Part shown: positions 44,686-54,167 of the stretch, in pieces | Layout of the letters: every line of letters begins with the position of its first letter | Numbering within the stretch: the stretch's first letter is position 1 | NCBI RefSeq assembly: GCF_004363215.1 | Contig: NZ_SNYS01000006.1 | Coordinates: 153,262-217,261, forward strand | DNA from: Methanimicrococcus blatticola | GTDB taxonomy: Archaea; Halobacteriota; Methanosarcinia; Methanosarcinales; Methanosarcinaceae | DNA: 64,000 bases | Reading direction: 5' to 3' | Notes under the pieces: model-generated | Databases searched by the model: none | The model's input: the letters and a program-made list of their open reading frames with translations, nothing else | Told to the model about the DNA's origin: nothing | Position numbers and translations under genes: made by a program

Positions 44686-45363
44686 ATGATCGAAGATTCA
44701 AAAGGAATGAAGATTGCAGTGCTTCTCTTTTCGGCGGCGCTGATTCTCGTTGCAATTGCCGCTGTCGGCACCAGCATGGAGCAGCAAAAAACGCATTTTC
44801 CGGTCAACGGGAGTGTCGGTTGGGTTGCAATCAGTTGGTATTATCCTGATTACGACGAACTTGTTTCCGGTTCTGATTTGATTGTCGTCGGGACCGTTTC
44901 CGATAAATATGCTCTTTGGGGAACGGAAGACGGTCAAAAACCGCCGAGATATGCGCTCTGTGATGCCGGAATTTACACTTATTATTCTTTCAATGAGTTT
45001 GAAATCTTAAAAGGGAGTGCTGAGACGCTTTGCGTTCGAACGCCGGGCGGCACTGTTGACGGTTATACCTATCATGTTTCAACGGTTCCTGAGTTTGAAA
45101 TCGGTGATTCGGTTTTGATGTTTTTAACAGAAAATGTTGATATGAACGGAACGACTTTCCATTGGAATCACATTGCTCCGCCGACGGTATTTATCGAAAC
45201 CGAAGACGGCGTTTTTGTAAACGATTATTACGGCGAAGTAACGATTGATTCCGAAACAAATGTCCTTCATTTAAGTAATGTTCCGGATGATGTGGAAAAA
45301 GAGAATATTTTGTTTAACAACCGTCTTGCAGAGGGTGAATGGACCGGGTTGTATATTGATTAA
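44686..45363 (+). CDS. exported protein, paralogue 2
   Basis: 225 aa. Same layout as the preceding gene: an N-terminal helix (IAVLLFSAALILVAIAAVGT), then SGSDLIVVGTVSDKYALWGTEDG, FNEFEILKG, GGTVDGYTYHV and FEIGDSVLMFLTEN. The C-terminus is longer. 29 bases after paralogue 1, so probably one transcript. Function unknown. Confidence 0.75.
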   Translation: MIEDSKGMKIAVLLFSAALILVAIAAVGTSMEQQKTHFPVNGSVGWVAISWYYPDYDELVSGSDLIVVGTVSDKYALWGTEDGQKPPRYALCDAGIYTYYSFNEFEILKGSAETLCVRTPGGTVDGYTYHVSTVPEFEIGDSVLMFLTENVDMNGTTFHWNHIAPPTVFIETEDGVFVNDYYGEVTIDSETNVLHLSNVPDDVEKENILFNNRLAEGEWTGLYID

Positions 45364-45369
45364 TCCCTC

Positions 45370-46614
45370 TCATTCCTTTTTTTCAGGCGGCAATCCGAGC
45401 GCGTTAATCAGTTCAATCAATTCGGTAAACGCCGCAATTTCAAAATCCAATAATTCTTCTTTTGTCATGCTTGCCGACATCTCCCCGTCAACGGAAAGCG
45501 TATCGGGGCCGCGGCGAACAATCCGCTTCGATTTCTCGGGAATTAAAATTTCTTTGATGTCTCTTTCATGAACGAAGCATCGCCCCGGGATAAAAATCGT
45601 TTCTTTCAAGTCGCTTTGATCTAATTTTCGAAGATCGTCGGCGGTGATTAAACATCCGATATCTTTTTCGGCAGCAACAATATTGACCGTTCCGCCGAGT
45701 TTTTCAAAAATTTCTGTAAGGCGCGGGGCGGCAGCTTTGCTTGTGATAATCGTTGCTTCCATATTGATCTTCGGCAATTTTGCCAAAGCCTCGGGAACAT
45801 TTCTTATCGCAAACGGGGAATCCAATAGTGGATCTTCAAGCGGCGTTCCCGAAATTCTCAAATTCGGGTGATTTTTCGCAGCGGTCCTGACAATTTCTGC
45901 GAATTCTTCAATCGTATGCGAAACGACGCCCGGAATCACGGGCTCATTTCCGAGAATCAAGCCGTTTTCCGTTTTGTTGGCAAAACGCATAAGGAGTGCT
46001 CCTCTCGCGCCGACTTTTTCAAGCCAGAAAAGCGTTTCATCCAAAACAACACCGTCGTTTGCGCCGGGGACGAGAACGATTGCCGCGTAAACATCGCAAA
46101 ACCCGCAAAGCTCTTCAAACACTTTAAGCGACATTTCGGGTGTCGGATCATGCATGTATTCTTTTCGAAGCGCCGGATCAGACGCAAAAAGCGTAAAGTT
46201 GACTTCCTTAATGCCGGCATCTTTTAAAAAGGCGGCTTCCGATCCGTCAAACCCTTTGCCGCTGGTATATCCGATTTTTACGGGAAGCCCGAAGTCGGAA
46301 AGAAAAGACAGAAGCGGTAAAAATTCAGGATAGCAGCTGACATCCCCGCCGCCCGTAATGACGAATCCTGTAATGTCAGACTCCTTTGAGCCGTAAATCT
46401 TGGAAGCGGTTTCATCCAAAACCTGTTTCATCGGCTTAAATCCATGATGGGATTCGCGAACGCTTCGGGTACAATAATCACACCCTTTCATAAAAGGCGG
46501 GCAATATTTGCAGCCGAGCGGCTCTGTTGTGCCGACTTTTTTAAAATAACAATATTTGCAGAATCCACGGCAGTCCGTTCCGGGATTTCCGCCGACATCA
46601 ACCAAGATTTCCAT
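45370..46614 (-). CDS. mmp10: McrA arginine methyltransferase Mmp10 (radical SAM)
   Basis: 414 aa. Mmp10 is a cobalamin-dependent radical SAM enzyme that installs 5-C-(S)-methylarginine in McrA. The cluster motif C-x3-C-x2-C is in [13 protein letters not shown], with extra Cys in [30 protein letters not shown] and the C-terminal [15 protein letters not shown] match the family. It lies 1.5 kb from its substrate gene mcrA on the opposite strand, only 6 bases from the stop of paralogue 2. Confidence 0.93.
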   Translation of the reverse strand: MEILVDVGGNPGTDCRGFCKYCYFKKVGTTEPLGCKYCPPFMKGCDYCTRSVRESHHGFKPMKQVLDETASKIYGSKESDITGFVITGGGDVSCYPEFLPLLSFLSDFGLPVKIGYTSGKGFDGSEAAFLKDAGIKEVNFTLFASDPALRKEYMHDPTPEMSLKVFEELCGFCDVYAAIVLVPGANDGVVLDETLFWLEKVGARGALLMRFANKTENGLILGNEPVIPGVVSHTIEEFAEIVRTAAKNHPNLRISGTPLEDPLLDSPFAIRNVPEALAKLPKINMEATIITSKAAAPRLTEIFEKLGGTVNIVAAEKDIGCLITADDLRKLDQSDLKETIFIPGRCFVHERDIKEILIPEKSKRIVRRGPDTLSVDGEMSASMTKEELLDFEIAAFTELIELINALGLPPEKKE

Positions 46615-46688
46615 GATTGAAAAAAGGGGGTTTTGTATTAATAAATTGTTGAAATGAAGTCTGTTTCTAAAAAATAAATGGAATTAAA

Positions 46689-46829
46689 TCAGTAAGGCAA
46701 CCCTTTTGCTGCCCGTTCAAGTTTTTCTTTTAAATCTTGTTCGGCAAATGCATCATTCTCTTTGATTCTTTTCCATTCTTCCGGTGTTACTTTTACAATT
46801 CTTCCGGTTGGTACAAGTATTTCACTCAT
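46689..46829 (-). CDS. small protein downstream of ADP-ribosyltransferase
   Basis: 46 aa (MSEILVPTGRIVKVTPEEW ... AAKGLPY), ATG 46829, overlapping the end of the preceding ART gene by 8 bases (ATGA-type overlap). Basic and helix-prone, no known domain recognised. The tight overlap suggests co-expression, for example as an antitoxin or partner of the ART-like protein. Confidence 0.55.
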   Translation of the reverse strand: MSEILVPTGRIVKVTPEEWKRIKENDAFAEQDLKEKLERAAKGLPY

Positions 46830-47535
46830 CGTTTCTTCTCGCATCTATTTTCCCCTCCATTTCTTCAATTCTGTATATAGTTGCAATTTTTAATTTGCCG
46901 GATATCATAATTTTTATTTTGTAAATATTTCGAATTCGATATTGACAATTTCTAGGTCTTAATGTTTCATATTCTTCTTCATCAATATATAAGGCTTTCA
47001 TTTCTTCTGTTATCGGCAGCTGAAAAATAATTATATTATTCTCATTCGAATACCTAAGTGCATTTTCTAAGCTTAAACTAAAACTACCGTAAGCCGGATC
47101 CACATATTCCGTTCCAATCTCATGATTTTCCGGGAGCCAGTCTGCATTTTTTACACACCGATAAGCCGTTCTTTTTCCGGGCAATCGGCTTTTTTCAATC
47201 GCGCTGTCAAGAAAACCGAAATGTTCATCGTTCCATCTTTTTTCATCTTCTGACATTGAGTCATAAAATTCCGGAAATCGACAGCAAGAATTTATGACAT
47301 AACAACAAGCCTTTTCTCTCCAATTCTCCGGAATTTCAAAACTCCAATCACCTTTTTGAGTATTCCATGGATGAAGATCTTGATAATTGCCGATTGCTGT
47401 TTTCTCCGCGGATGTTAAATCCGAACGATTGGTGTACGGGATTAAAACATGATATTGTTCCGACTCTTCGGCGACAAAATTCGGAAAATGATCTTGATCT
47501 GTTATTTTTTCGACAGGTTCGGTTACTTTCGCCAT
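46822..47535 (-). CDS. ADP-ribosyltransferase (exoenzyme) domain protein
   Basis: 237 aa. Residues from about 110 look like the ADPrib_exo_Tox fold: a Y-R motif (KRTAYRCVKNADWLP), an S-x-S-type strand (FSLSLENALRY), and an E-x-E loop (DEEEYETLRPRNCQYRI). These would bind NAD and transfer ADP-ribose to a target. The N-terminal 100 residues (NYQDLHPWN ... CCYVINSCC) may be regulatory. Codon use is AT-rich. It is in a minus-strand operon with a Fic-like gene (78 bases upstream) and a 46-aa gene. Family call is moderate. Confidence 0.65.
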   Translation of the reverse strand: MAKVTEPVEKITDQDHFPNFVAEESEQYHVLIPYTNRSDLTSAEKTAIGNYQDLHPWNTQKGDWSFEIPENWREKACCYVINSCCRFPEFYDSMSEDEKRWNDEHFGFLDSAIEKSRLPGKRTAYRCVKNADWLPENHEIGTEYVDPAYGSFSLSLENALRYSNENNIIIFQLPITEEMKALYIDEEEYETLRPRNCQYRIRNIYKIKIMISGKLKIATIYRIEEMEGKIDARRNDE

Positions 47536-47613
47536 TCTTTTGCATCAGAATCAAGGCTATTTGTGCTCATTGTTTTTTTCAAAAAAGAAAGGGTTATATG
47601 TCGAAATCTTAAC

Positions 47614-48378
47614 TCATTCGCTTTCAATGCTGATGTCATTAATTTTCAAAGAATCAGGAAGCATCAGCAAGAACGGCGAAATTCGTTTGTCATCGACGTT
47701 ATTGTACATCGTTCCGATGAGTGTGTTGGTGTTGTACAAACCCTTGTTTTGAGCATAATATTTCTCGGACGGCAGTTTGATGTAAACTTTCCCGAGTTTT
47801 TCAGCTAAAAACCATTTTTCAAGCAAAATGGCGGCTTTTATATTATTTTTCACAAACGGGTGAATTAAATACATTTTCAGATGGATGAGTGACGCGTGAT
47901 AAAAGATTTCGGAAAGTGACATTTCTTCCCGAATCAAGCGGCGGATTTGCTGAAACAAAGCCGTCATCAGCGCTTCAACATATTCAGGTTCGGGCGGTTT
48001 GTAAATTCGTCTTCCGCGCTCGTTGAAAATCGCGACAGGAACACGCCTGTAAGCGACAGTAAGCGTTTTCTTATTCGGCCCTTTCAGAATTTCCGACAAA
48101 TAATAAACGGCTTCATGGAAATTCAATTCCGTCAATTCTTTTTGAAAAGCGGTTTGATAAGCCAAAATTCCGCGAACGATTTCATCCTCGCCGACATCTT
48201 TGGAAGCCGTTTTCTTTTCCATTTCCCAAAGCCACCAAGCCAACTGACGAAAAACATCTTCATTTTCATCATCCGACAAATTCCCAAATTTTTCTTCAAA
48301 ACCTGCGGTCATCGGCCTTAATTTTCGCCCGATGGCGTCGTTATATTTCATGAAAAAAGATTTGTCGGTAATTTCCAT
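47614..48378 (-). CDS. Fic-like protein with degenerate catalytic motif
   Basis: 254 aa. The Fic core is recognised by AYRRVPVAIF with downstream PPEPEYVEALM, then HASLIHLKMYLIHPFVKNNIKAAILLEKWFLA. The canonical motif is HPFx[D/E]GN[G/K]R; here the invariant His stays (HPF) but the D/E, first Gly and final Arg become Lys, Asn and Lys. AMP transfer to hydroxyl groups is therefore doubtful. A different nucleotide transfer or an inactive regulator is possible. Lies upstream of the ART gene. Confidence 0.65.
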   Translation of the reverse strand: MEITDKSFFMKYNDAIGRKLRPMTAGFEEKFGNLSDDENEDVFRQLAWWLWEMEKKTASKDVGEDEIVRGILAYQTAFQKELTELNFHEAVYYLSEILKGPNKKTLTVAYRRVPVAIFNERGRRIYKPPEPEYVEALMTALFQQIRRLIREEMSLSEIFYHASLIHLKMYLIHPFVKNNIKAAILLEKWFLAEKLGKVYIKLPSEKYYAQNKGLYNTNTLIGTMYNNVDDKRISPFLLMLPDSLKINDISIESE

Positions 48379-48425
48379 GCTTTCCCTCTGATGAAAAGCA
48401 GAGATTCATTTTATTTAAAATTGAT

Positions 48426-48469
48426 ACTAAAATTAAACTAAAATTAAACTAAAATTAAACTAAAATTAA
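48426..48469 (+). repeat. 11-bp tandem repeat
   Basis: Four perfect copies of ACTAAAATTAA (48426-48469) within an A/T-only stretch between the Fic-like gene and the FN3 surface protein gene (48379-48612). Confidence 0.8.
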
Positions 48470-48612
48470 AAATAGAAATTGTAAAGAAATTAAAATAAAT
48501 AGGAAAAAAATAAAAAAATATAAAATTTAAAGATAAAAAATTTGAAATTTAAAAATAAAAAGGTCGGAAAATTACGTTAAAAAAATTAAAATAAAAAAAT
48601 CGAGTGAATTAA

Positions 48613-50817
48613 TCACTCAATTTTATTTTGTCTTTTTTTCGCTCTGACATACAGAACGCCTGTTGTCAAAACCGCCAAAATCAAAAAGAACGGGAACACG
48701 AATCCGGCGGCACCTGCTTGAACTTCGTCCACTTGAACGACTTCATTTTCAACAGGTGTTTCGAATCCGGGCGCAATTGTTTTTGTTGATTTGCCGGTGA
48801 CTTTTACTTCACCGCTGCCGCCGTTCCCGGGGTTTGTCGGCTTTTCAGGCGTTTTGGTTGTTGCGCTTGCGGGGGCGGATTTTTCGCCCATGTCTTGTCC
48901 GGTATACACGGCGACTTTGTAGTAATAAGTCGTTGTGTGGTCAAGGTCTTTGTCAACGAACTCCAAATCTTCGGTATCGCCGATTTTTTCATAAGTGCCG
49001 TCTTCTGTCAATGAGCGGTAAATGTTGTAGTCAAAAGCACCGGTGATTTCATTCCAAGTCACTTTGATGCTGCTCGTGTTCAGTGCTTCCGCTTCAACAT
49101 CCGGAACTCCGATGACCGGTGTTTTGGTTGTTGCAAATGCAATGTTTGAGGGATTACCCTCAACGTAACCGTCCCAAGCCGCAACATAATAATAATACGT
49201 TGTTGTGTGATCCAAACTCATATCGGTAAATGTTGTCGCATATTCGACTGTTTTGATTTCGGTATAGGGGCCGTTTCTGGAGAGAGATCTGTAAACTTTG
49301 TACTGATCTGCATTCGTAACGCTTGTCCAGTCCAATTGAATGGATTGCGTATCAATTTCAGTTGCCGTTAAATACGGCACGTCATCCTGTGTTTTTGCAC
49401 AAGCGGTATCTTCTGCGTCATTGGATGCCACGACTCTATACCAATACACCGTGGACGGCGTCAGGCCTGTGTCTATGAGTTCAGTCGTAACCACTTGGGC
49501 GATATATGTATATCCGCCATTGTATGTTGATCGGTAAACAGCATAATCGTCTGCTCCCGAAACAGCATTCCACGTCAGACGGATTTCAGATGGGCTCAAT
49601 GCATCCGCATTAAGGTCTAATCTCGGTGGTGTCCATGTTGTTGCGCTGACCGGGTCTGAATATTCGCCGGTTTTTGAATAGTATTTGGCTACAACTTTGT
49701 AATAATATGTCGTATCCGGGGACAAACCTGTATCCAAATAGAGTGGTGTCATTCCCCTCTCTACTTCTCCAACAGAGGTGTATGTTCCGTATGCTGTGTC
49801 TGAGCGGTATATTTGGTATCTTGTGGCATCCGGAATTTCGTACCAACTCACTTGAATACTGCTTACACTGGTTGCTTCTGCGTTTGCAACGGGTTTCACG
49901 TATGTTTTGGCACGGGCAAAGTCTGACCAAGATCCTTCTCCGGAATTGTTAACTCCTGCAACTCTGTAGTAATATTCCGTATTGGGCGTTAATCCCTCAT
50001 CCGTATATTCCGTATTTCCAATGTTAGAATTAACCAAACTATAAGGTCCGTTTTCTGTTAATGATCTGTAAAGATTATATCTGTCTGCATCAATAACAGC
50101 ATCCCAAGCAACATGAATTCGTGTTGAACTTAATGTTTCCGCATCAACATTCATCGGTTTGGGCGGTAGAGAGATAGGCTCTGTTTTTGCCGATGCATAG
50201 TCTGATAATAGTCCATGGGAAGTGTACTCATCACCAACTTGCACTTTATAATAATAGAATGTATCCGATACCAATCCTCGATCGTAAAATGTTGGTGTAG
50301 ATCTTGTAGCAACAAGGGTATAAGTCTCATCCGCGACGAATGACCGGTATATTCTATAAGATTGTGCATTTGGGACCGCATCCCACCAAACAAAAATTTC
50401 AGATGCACTTATTGCATGAGCTTCCACATTATTTACAGTAAATGAGGTAGTTGCCCAAACATATTCACTCGGTTCTCCTGCTTGTTCATCGGCATATGCG
50501 ACAACTACATAATAATAAGTGGTATCCGGATTCAAACTACTATCATGAAAATAGATATCCATCGTAATCCCGAGCAATTGAAGGGAATCTGGGTCGGGGC
50601 TATATCCACGATAAACATAATACATTTCGGCAGAGGTTACTTCTGACCATTCAACTAGAATTTCCTCTGTACCTAATGCAATCGCAGTTATGTCTGTGGG
50701 TGTTCCCGGAGTCTCAGCAGACGCAATCGGGAGGACGGTCATTGCCAATATTAAAATCATGAATATTGAGAATAACTTTCTTCTTATTGGTTTTTGTAAA
50801 GTCTTGTTTTTTATCAT
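48613..50817 (-). CDS. seven-domain fibronectin III surface protein
   Basis: 734 aa. Signal peptide (FSIFMILILAMTVLPIASA), then seven FN3-type repeats, each with a W at the hydrophobic start (VEWSEV, VWWDAV, VAWDAV, VSWYEI, LTWNAV, LDWTSV, VTWNEI) and a closing Y-Y-Y-V/K strand (TYYYK, WYRV). After a Gly/Lys-rich linker with PGFETP, a C-terminal helix (AAGFVFPFFLILAVLTTGVLYV) and basic end anchor it in the membrane. Likely adhesin or cell-surface stalk. Repeats are more similar to each other than to other FN3, so internal duplication is likely. Confidence 0.85.
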   Translation of the reverse strand: MIKNKTLQKPIRRKLFSIFMILILAMTVLPIASAETPGTPTDITAIALGTEEILVEWSEVTSAEMYYVYRGYSPDPDSLQLLGITMDIYFHDSSLNPDTTYYYVVVAYADEQAGEPSEYVWATTSFTVNNVEAHAISASEIFVWWDAVPNAQSYRIYRSFVADETYTLVATRSTPTFYDRGLVSDTFYYYKVQVGDEYTSHGLLSDYASAKTEPISLPPKPMNVDAETLSSTRIHVAWDAVIDADRYNLYRSLTENGPYSLVNSNIGNTEYTDEGLTPNTEYYYRVAGVNNSGEGSWSDFARAKTYVKPVANAEATSVSSIQVSWYEIPDATRYQIYRSDTAYGTYTSVGEVERGMTPLYLDTGLSPDTTYYYKVVAKYYSKTGEYSDPVSATTWTPPRLDLNADALSPSEIRLTWNAVSGADDYAVYRSTYNGGYTYIAQVVTTELIDTGLTPSTVYWYRVVASNDAEDTACAKTQDDVPYLTATEIDTQSIQLDWTSVTNADQYKVYRSLSRNGPYTEIKTVEYATTFTDMSLDHTTTYYYYVAAWDGYVEGNPSNIAFATTKTPVIGVPDVEAEALNTSSIKVTWNEITGAFDYNIYRSLTEDGTYEKIGDTEDLEFVDKDLDHTTTYYYKVAVYTGQDMGEKSAPASATTKTPEKPTNPGNGGSGEVKVTGKSTKTIAPGFETPVENEVVQVDEVQAGAAGFVFPFFLILAVLTTGVLYVRAKKRQNKIE

Positions 50818-50875
50818 TTTAACCCTCTAAAATCATTTAATAATAAAATTTTCTAATAACGTATCTTATGCAATT

Positions 50876-50889
50876 ATGTATATATACAT
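50876..50889 (-). promoter_or_regulatory. promoter of FN3 surface protein
   Basis: ATGTATATATACAT is a perfect palindrome and a TATA box, placed 59 bases upstream of the ATG. Confidence 0.45.
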
Positions 50890-51068
50890 TTCTATAAAAT
50901 ATGATAAGATTATTCTATTATATCATCGATATATTCAAATGTGAATGCAAACTCTTTGATGCTGAAAATAAATCTGCCGGGGTGAATAACTGATTAAATA
51001 AAAGCGTAAAACAGATTATTTGAATCGCAAGGGCATTGACAAAAGCAGGTTTATCTTTTTCGATTTTT

Positions 51069-51131
51069 TATAAAAAACAATCCTCGTTTTTTCATAATTC
51101 TCAAAAAACGATACTATTTGCGCGCGGTGGC
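51069..51131 (+). repeat. dispersed intergenic repeat, copy 3 (partial)
   Basis: Shares the stretch CAAAAAACGATACTATTTG and GCGCGCGGTGGC with copy 1 (5170-5200). The hairpin end is missing. The rest of the gap 50890-51355 is A/T-rich with no supported gene. Confidence 0.5.
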
Positions 51132-51355
51132 AGCTGTTCAAACGGAATCTATTCGGTACATGTGGCAAACGGAATCGGTAAGGCAGCGGTTTCAATTCAT
51201 TCGCAATGGTTGTATTTTGTTTTCGATTCGTTATAATACAAAAAAAATAAGAAATCGAAATAATAGCCTGAAATGAAAAATGAAAAATAAAAATGAAAAA
51301 TAATAAAGAAAATGGAAAAAGCTGAGGATTAATTCAGCTTTTGTTTATTTTGATG

Positions 51356-52285
51356 TTAAACTTCTTTCATTCTTCTTCTGGCTCTGACATAAAGAAGAGC
51401 ACCGATTACAACCAAAAACAAGATTGAAATGGGGAAAATCCAATTCGCGTGTTTTTCTGCTATCGGTTCAGTGAACGGTTCGACATCGAGTTCCGGTTCA
51501 GGTTGCGGGGTCGTCGGCGGTTTTGGTTCCGTCTTTGGCTCCGGCGCGGGTTCCGGTTTTACGGGCTTCGGGTTTTCACCGGGAGGTGTGCTTGTTTTTT
51601 CTTTATAAGTTATTGTCATTACGTAATGGGATCCTTCCTCTAATGGATATGGTGTTTCTGTTCCGTAAAGGTATTTAGGGTCTTCATTGCTTAATTTTAT
51701 TGGAGTGTTAGGGTCAGGTCCCTTTCCTGCTGTATATGTAATCTCACCGACTAAGGGATATGTGACGGTTGTATAAATGAATTTCACAGACATTTCTCTT
51801 GTCATCGGGACATAACCCACTGCCGGTTCATAGTCTTGTTTTGCATTTGAAGTATCCAAGCTTATATAATGTTCGTAAAGGGTTGTAATTTTATCATATT
51901 TTGTTATCTTTGGATACTCATAGAAGGAAAAAGTCGTTGAATTCATTTTGACAGTTTCTGTATGGGTTTTCGTCTCCTCCATAGCATTAATTTTATTGAC
52001 TATATCTACTTTCAGATTTGCAACCTCATATTGAATCTCTATTTTTTCAACTTCATAATCCTTATTATTGTATTTTGTTTGGATTTTTCCTTTGAGGTTC
52101 GGATCAACATTATATTCATATTTGTCGTTTTCATCACATATCGGATTTTCTGTTGTTCCAATTACTGTACCATCGTAATTGTGTAAAACGTGAACATATG
52201 TCGGGTTTGATCCCGCTGCATTTCCTATTGATGCAAATAACAGGATTGAAATAATTCCTATGTGCAGCAATATTTTTAAATTCAT
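51356..52285 (-). CDS. surface protein with MucBP-like domain and Pro/Glu stalk
   Basis: 309 aa. Signal peptide (ILLHIGIISILLFASIGNAAG), then a beta-rich region (YVHVLHNYDGTVI) resembling MucBP-type adhesin modules, with RSD-like strand repeats. A long Pro/Lys/Glu-rich stalk (KPVKPEPAPEPKTEPKPP) precedes a C-terminal helix and basic end. AAAAGGTAA lies before the ATG. Weak family match; surface role inferred. Confidence 0.7.
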   Translation of the reverse strand: MNLKILLHIGIISILLFASIGNAAGSNPTYVHVLHNYDGTVIGTTENPICDENDKYEYNVDPNLKGKIQTKYNNKDYEVEKIEIQYEVANLKVDIVNKINAMEETKTHTETVKMNSTTFSFYEYPKITKYDKITTLYEHYISLDTSNAKQDYEPAVGYVPMTREMSVKFIYTTVTYPLVGEITYTAGKGPDPNTPIKLSNEDPKYLYGTETPYPLEEGSHYVMTITYKEKTSTPPGENPKPVKPEPAPEPKTEPKPPTTPQPEPELDVEPFTEPIAEKHANWIFPISILFLVVIGALLYVRARRRMKEV

Positions 52286-52509
52286 TTAAATTACCTTTTT
52301 TATTCTGATAATATTTTATTACTTTCTAAATAATTATTCCTTTTTCTAATATTAACGTTTTCACAAATTATTATTTCCTCGACAATTTCTTTTGAAAATG
52401 TTTGCCGAATATTTTATCATTCAAAGAAGAAACTCTTCATTCAAAAAAACAAAAAAAGGAAGGCAGGATTCTTTCTTTTCCTGCCGTGTAATAATATTTT
52501 AAATGCTGA

Positions 52510-53976
52510 TTAAAGTTCACCGTTTTTCATCATTCTTTGCCTTCTTTTATGACGTATGTACAGATAAGCAATGATGATTATCAAAATCAATAAAAAGAGC
52601 GGGAACGCCCATGCTGCTAATCCTTGGGTAATCGGCTCAAGCTCGGGTTCCTTCAAGGGTTCAGGTTTGGGTCCTTGCATTGATTCCGAGCTGTGTCCTT
52701 GTCCAGGTTTTGACGGCTCTGTCGGCGTCGGCGGCTCCGGGTCTTTTCCGCCGTTGCTTCCACCGTTTTTCTGCCATTTGGCATACAAAGTCATGTCATT
52801 GATGATTCCGTCATTAAAATCCCATTCAACATCGCTGCTGTCATACCAATATTGAAAGGTATAGCCGTTTTTGGTTGGTGGCGGAGTCGGCTTCGTTAAT
52901 TTATCTCCCGAATTAATTCCGGTGACTTCTAAAATGTTGCTGCCGGTCAACATACCTGTATGAGTTGAGCCGACATCCACAGCGGAATCGAAAACGCCGT
53001 CGTTTGCATTATATGTGACAGTATAAGTTTGAGCACCGCCTGATAAGGTCACTGTTTCCTCATTTGATTCTTTACCTTTATCAGGTTGAATATATGCAGT
53101 AATTTTGTATGTGTATGTGCCATCAGGGAGGCCTGTATCTAAATATTCGATTGTGTCGCCACTATTAACGGTCCCAATTTTTTCATAAGGGGTGGATGAC
53201 GTTTTACGGTAGATGTAATATCCTTCAGCATCTTTTGCATCCGGCTTGTCGTAACTCTCAATTTTTGCCCAGCTCAATTTTATTTTGCCGGGACCGTCTT
53301 CTATTGCAGTCAATTCCGGACGTTTATATGTAATTGCTTCATCCGGTCCGCCGTCGAGTCCCCAACTGCCGGTAAATGCACTGACTTTATACCAATAACT
53401 GGTGTCATCAGAAAAACCGAAAGTATAGTTATTATCTGTATAAGAGTTACTTGAAGAAGTCCCTATCTCTGTATATATTCCAGATTCTTGGTCTGCTCTA
53501 TATATTCTATAGCTGGTTGCTTGATTTACCGAATCCCAAGTGATCAATATATTCTCATTTGTAATCAAAGCTTTAGCTTTGATATTTGTTGGCGAAGCCG
53601 TCAACGCTTTCGTTTTAATCCCAATCGTATTCGAAAACTCATTTTGTGAACCATCACTTGCCCCAATCATATAATAATAATATGTGTCTGGGAGTAGACC
53701 AGTATTTACATACTCATTTGAGGATACTGTCCCTATCTGGATATAAGATCCTTGTATTGTACTGCTTCTGTAAATACGGTATTCGGTTGCATCAATAACG
53801 CTATTCCATTCCAAATAAATTGTACTATGAGTTGCTTTTTCTTGAAGCACCTCTATTTCAGGATCTGATACATATGGCGCATCAAGTGCTGCTGCCGTTC
53901 CCGACAGCATACAAAGAATCAGCAAAACAATTCCAAAACAAGCAAATTTTTTAAATCCTTTTTTCCAAAAATCCAT
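52510..53976 (-). CDS. surface protein, three FN3 domains and an InlB repeat
   Basis: 488 aa. Signal peptide (ACFGIVLLILCMLSGTAAA), three FN3-type repeats (VIDATEYRIYRSS, VNQATSYRIYRAD and YYIYRKTSS segments), then one InlB/Listeria-Bacteroides repeat (TYTVTYNANDGVF ... GYTFQYWYDSSD ... MTLYAKW), a Pro-rich linker and a C-terminal helix with basic tail. AAAGGAGAG lies 7 bases before the ATG. A TATA-like stretch lies at 54043-54070. It combines modules of both other surface families in this window. Confidence 0.82.
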   Translation of the reverse strand: MDFWKKGFKKFACFGIVLLILCMLSGTAAALDAPYVSDPEIEVLQEKATHSTIYLEWNSVIDATEYRIYRSSTIQGSYIQIGTVSSNEYVNTGLLPDTYYYYMIGASDGSQNEFSNTIGIKTKALTASPTNIKAKALITNENILITWDSVNQATSYRIYRADQESGIYTEIGTSSSNSYTDNNYTFGFSDDTSYWYKVSAFTGSWGLDGGPDEAITYKRPELTAIEDGPGKIKLSWAKIESYDKPDAKDAEGYYIYRKTSSTPYEKIGTVNSGDTIEYLDTGLPDGTYTYKITAYIQPDKGKESNEETVTLSGGAQTYTVTYNANDGVFDSAVDVGSTHTGMLTGSNILEVTGINSGDKLTKPTPPPTKNGYTFQYWYDSSDVEWDFNDGIINDMTLYAKWQKNGGSNGGKDPEPPTPTEPSKPGQGHSSESMQGPKPEPLKEPELEPITQGLAAWAFPLFLLILIIIIAYLYIRHKRRQRMMKNGEL

Positions 53977-54167
53977 TAAATAACTCTCCTTTGTGGAAAG
54001 ACAAGATAAATTTTCGGAATTTTTCCTTTTTATCTGTCTTCTTTGTCATATATAGACTATATAAAATATTTTACACCACAATGAAGATATCATTTATATA
54101 ATTTTTCGGAACTTACTTTTTTTGATTTCCGAACATTTATTGTTGGATTATTATTTTCAATGTCCTG

